Shown: positions 5,678 to 6,384 of the stretch, in pieces
How positions within the stretch are numbered: position 1 is the stretch's first letter
How the letters are laid out: every line of letters starts with the position of its first letter
Assembly (NCBI GenBank): GCA_004555155.1
Contig: SFJH01000056.1
Coordinates: forward strand, 1-6,384
Direction of reading: 5' to 3'
Source of the DNA: Clostridiales bacterium
Lineage (GTDB): Bacteria > Bacillota > Clostridia > Christensenellales > Aristaeellaceae
Length of the DNA: 6,384 nt
Made by a program: the position numbers and the translations under genes
The notes under the pieces: model-generated
Told to the model about the DNA's origin: nothing
Seen by the model: only the letters and a program-made list of their open reading frames with translations
The model's database searches: none

Positions 5678-5973
5678 GAACAGGGCTTACCAAAAAGCAA
5701 AAGACAACCGTGATTTATTTTGACGAGCATAGCCGCATGATTGAGGTGCAGACACACAACACCGATCTCAAAAAGCGTCTGACGGCATTTGCGGCAAAGC
5801 ACCCGCAATGCTGCCGTCAGACCGACGATGATGAGCAAGGCGGGCTGACCTTTGAGATCGAGAAAGGGCGGTTAAGTTTTCGACTGACCGCCCCGTATAG
5901 CGAGGAACGGCGCAGGGCGGCAAGTTACGCAGCAAAGCAAAACGGCATTCATAAACGAGACGTTGTACCCTAA
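5674..5973 (+). CDS. Conserved 99-aa mobile-element protein of unknown function
   Basis: The start is fixed by AGGAGG at 5664-5669, four bases before the ATG. The product is a soluble alpha/beta protein without signal or membrane segment. Its recognisable blocks are TTVIYFDE (11-18), THNTDLKKRL (27-36), TDDDEQGGLTFEIEKGRLSF (50-69) and LTAPYSEERRRAA (71-83). The beta-strand-like N-terminus and the FEIEKGRLSFRL strand suggest a small beta-sheet fold. I know near-identical small proteins from ICEs of Clostridia, next to sigma-like and HTH genes, where they are called hypothetical or, without clear reason, chaperone. No catalytic residues can be named. Its place in a regulatory cassette suggests a role in element maintenance or control; that is inference. 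Confidence 0.7.
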   Translation: MRTGLTKKQKTTVIYFDEHSRMIEVQTHNTDLKKRLTAFAAKHPQCCRQTDDDEQGGLTFEIEKGRLSFRLTAPYSEERRRAASYAAKQNGIHKRDVVP

Positions 5974-6059
5974 AGAAGTCGTTGGAATGAGGAGCTTTCT
6001 ATGCTATTCTTTTTATAAAGAAGAAGCTAACAAATCAATGCTCATAGGAGGCGGGAAAT

Positions 6060-6161
6060 ATGAAAAAGCCGAAACGAATCACTTTAGTACTTTATGGACT
6101 ATGTGCAGTCATTTGGTCGCTCAGGGTAATAATTGGTGTTATGTATAAAGAATATGATTAG
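6060..6161 (+). CDS. Short membrane protein, probably cut at its 3' end
   Basis: AGGAGG (6046-6051) lies eight bases before ATG 6060, an excellent initiation signal, so translation is likely. The 33 residues comprise a basic N-terminus (MKKPKR), one hydrophobic stretch (about 7-28, containing LVLYGLCAVIW and an Arg at 22) and a charged end (YKEYD). The TAG stop at 6159-6161 falls at the point where murC similarity on the other strand also breaks off. The natural protein may therefore have been longer, for example with a second membrane helix, and the stop may be created by the junction. Function unknown. Confidence 0.5.
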   Translation: MKKPKRITLVLYGLCAVIWSLRVIIGVMYKEYD

Positions 6162-6384
6162 TCCTTTGGCTTCTTTATATTCCGGATTATCTTCGTGAAT
6201 GGCAGCCGTGTAAACCACAACGTCTGTTCCTTCCGGAAGGTTTTCTGCTTTCTGCGGGTAAAATACAGATGCCCCCAGTTTTTCCAAATGCTCGGTCAGC
6301 GCAGAAGGCTTGGAGTCAGAACCGGAGACGGTAAAATGCTCTTTTAACAGGATTTCCGCAAGTCCGCTCATACTAATCCCGCCA
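6099..6384 (-). pseudogene. murC: UDP-N-acetylmuramate--L-alanine ligase, N-terminal fragment with foreign 3' end
   Basis: MurC adds L-alanine to UDP-MurNAc in peptidoglycan synthesis in the cytoplasm. The frame enters from the right edge as GGISMSGLAEILL, the glycine-rich start of the Mur ligase N-terminal Rossmann-like domain, followed by VSGSDSKPS and then DVVVYTAAIHEDNPEYKEAK, all characteristic of MurC. Roughly 75 residues are MurC-like. After about 6162 the frame runs on for 20 unrelated residues to a TAG at 6099-6101. A normal MurC has about 450-470 residues including the ATP-binding central domain, so this copy cannot work. The true start lies perhaps 15-20 residues beyond the window. 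Its base composition is less GC-rich than the left block. The gene is essential, so either another copy exists or the junction is an assembly join. Confidence 0.85.

Larger units (their letters stand above)
4021..6161 (+). mobile_element. Fragment of a clostridial integrative/conjugative element (regulatory cassette)
   Basis: All genes here run on the plus strand and differ in base composition from the GC-rich left block. The set (sigma-like protein, excisionase-type HTH protein, 99-aa protein with DDDEQGG and APYSEERR motifs) is one I know from Tn1549-like and related elements of gut Clostridia. Both borders coincide with loss of a flanking gene: the GH38-like gene near 4020 and murC near 6160. 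No integrase, relaxase, transfer gene or resistance gene is present, and no terminal inverted repeats or convincing target duplication were found, so the exact ends are approximate and this is a fragment rather than a complete element. Confidence 0.55.

Noticed and set aside
5963..6148. 61-codon plus-strand frame overlapping the end of the 99-aa gene
   Set aside because: It lacks a ribosome binding site, overlaps the well-initiated 33-aa ORF in another frame, and looks like no protein family.
4018..6161. TTAG at both cassette borders (4018-4021 and 6158-6161) as a target-site duplication
   Set aside because: Four bases are expected often by chance, and the outer sequences belong to two different genes, so they cannot be two halves of one target.

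Overview
The window looks like a mosaic of three blocks. Positions 1 to about 4020 are very GC-rich and carry Gram-positive, gut-Clostridia-like genes with AGGAGG-type ribosome binding sites. Positions about 4020 to 6160 have a balanced base composition and carry a short run of plus-strand genes typical of clostridial integrative/conjugative elements. Positions about 6160 to 6384 hold the N-terminal part of a murC gene on the minus strand. No rRNA, tRNA or CRISPR array was seen.

Left block. The C-terminal half of a family GH5 endoglucanase (1-651, plus) ends at a strong hairpin terminator (750-795). Facing it is a tightly coupled minus-strand operon in the order TetR-type regulator (3088-2471), ABC ATPase (2474-1593), ABC-2 permease (1596-811). 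Both gene junctions are 4-bp ATGA overlaps. A sigma-A-like promoter lies just upstream of the regulator. Upstream of the operon, a terminator (3185-3222) closes another minus-strand gene (3240-4013). That gene matches only the C-terminal region of a GH38-like/DUF5054 enzyme and loses its 5' part near position 4020. The block suggests a polysaccharide-using Firmicute with a TetR-controlled exporter.

Middle block. It opens with a possible gene tail and a textbook terminator (4097-4134). An AT-rich leader follows (TATAAT box, 21-bp palindrome, stem-loop), then a sigma-factor-like protein (4323-5255), an internal hairpin terminator, an excisionase-type HTH protein (5325-5525), a doubtful 51-aa ORF, a 99-aa conserved mobile-element protein (5674-5973) and a 33-aa membrane peptide (6060-6161). 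These look like regulatory and accessory genes of a larger element. No integrase, relaxase or transfer gene is in the window.

Right block. The murC reading frame is convincing from the window end down to about 6162, then abruptly stops resembling MurC. The 33-aa plus-strand ORF ends at the same place. Truncated, unrelated host genes on the two sides of the same cassette mean either a real rearrangement or a metagenomic assembly that joined two genomes through a shared element. The sequence alone cannot separate these. I see no clearly new system; the most unusual items are the two sharp junctions and the sigma-like protein with its structured leader.
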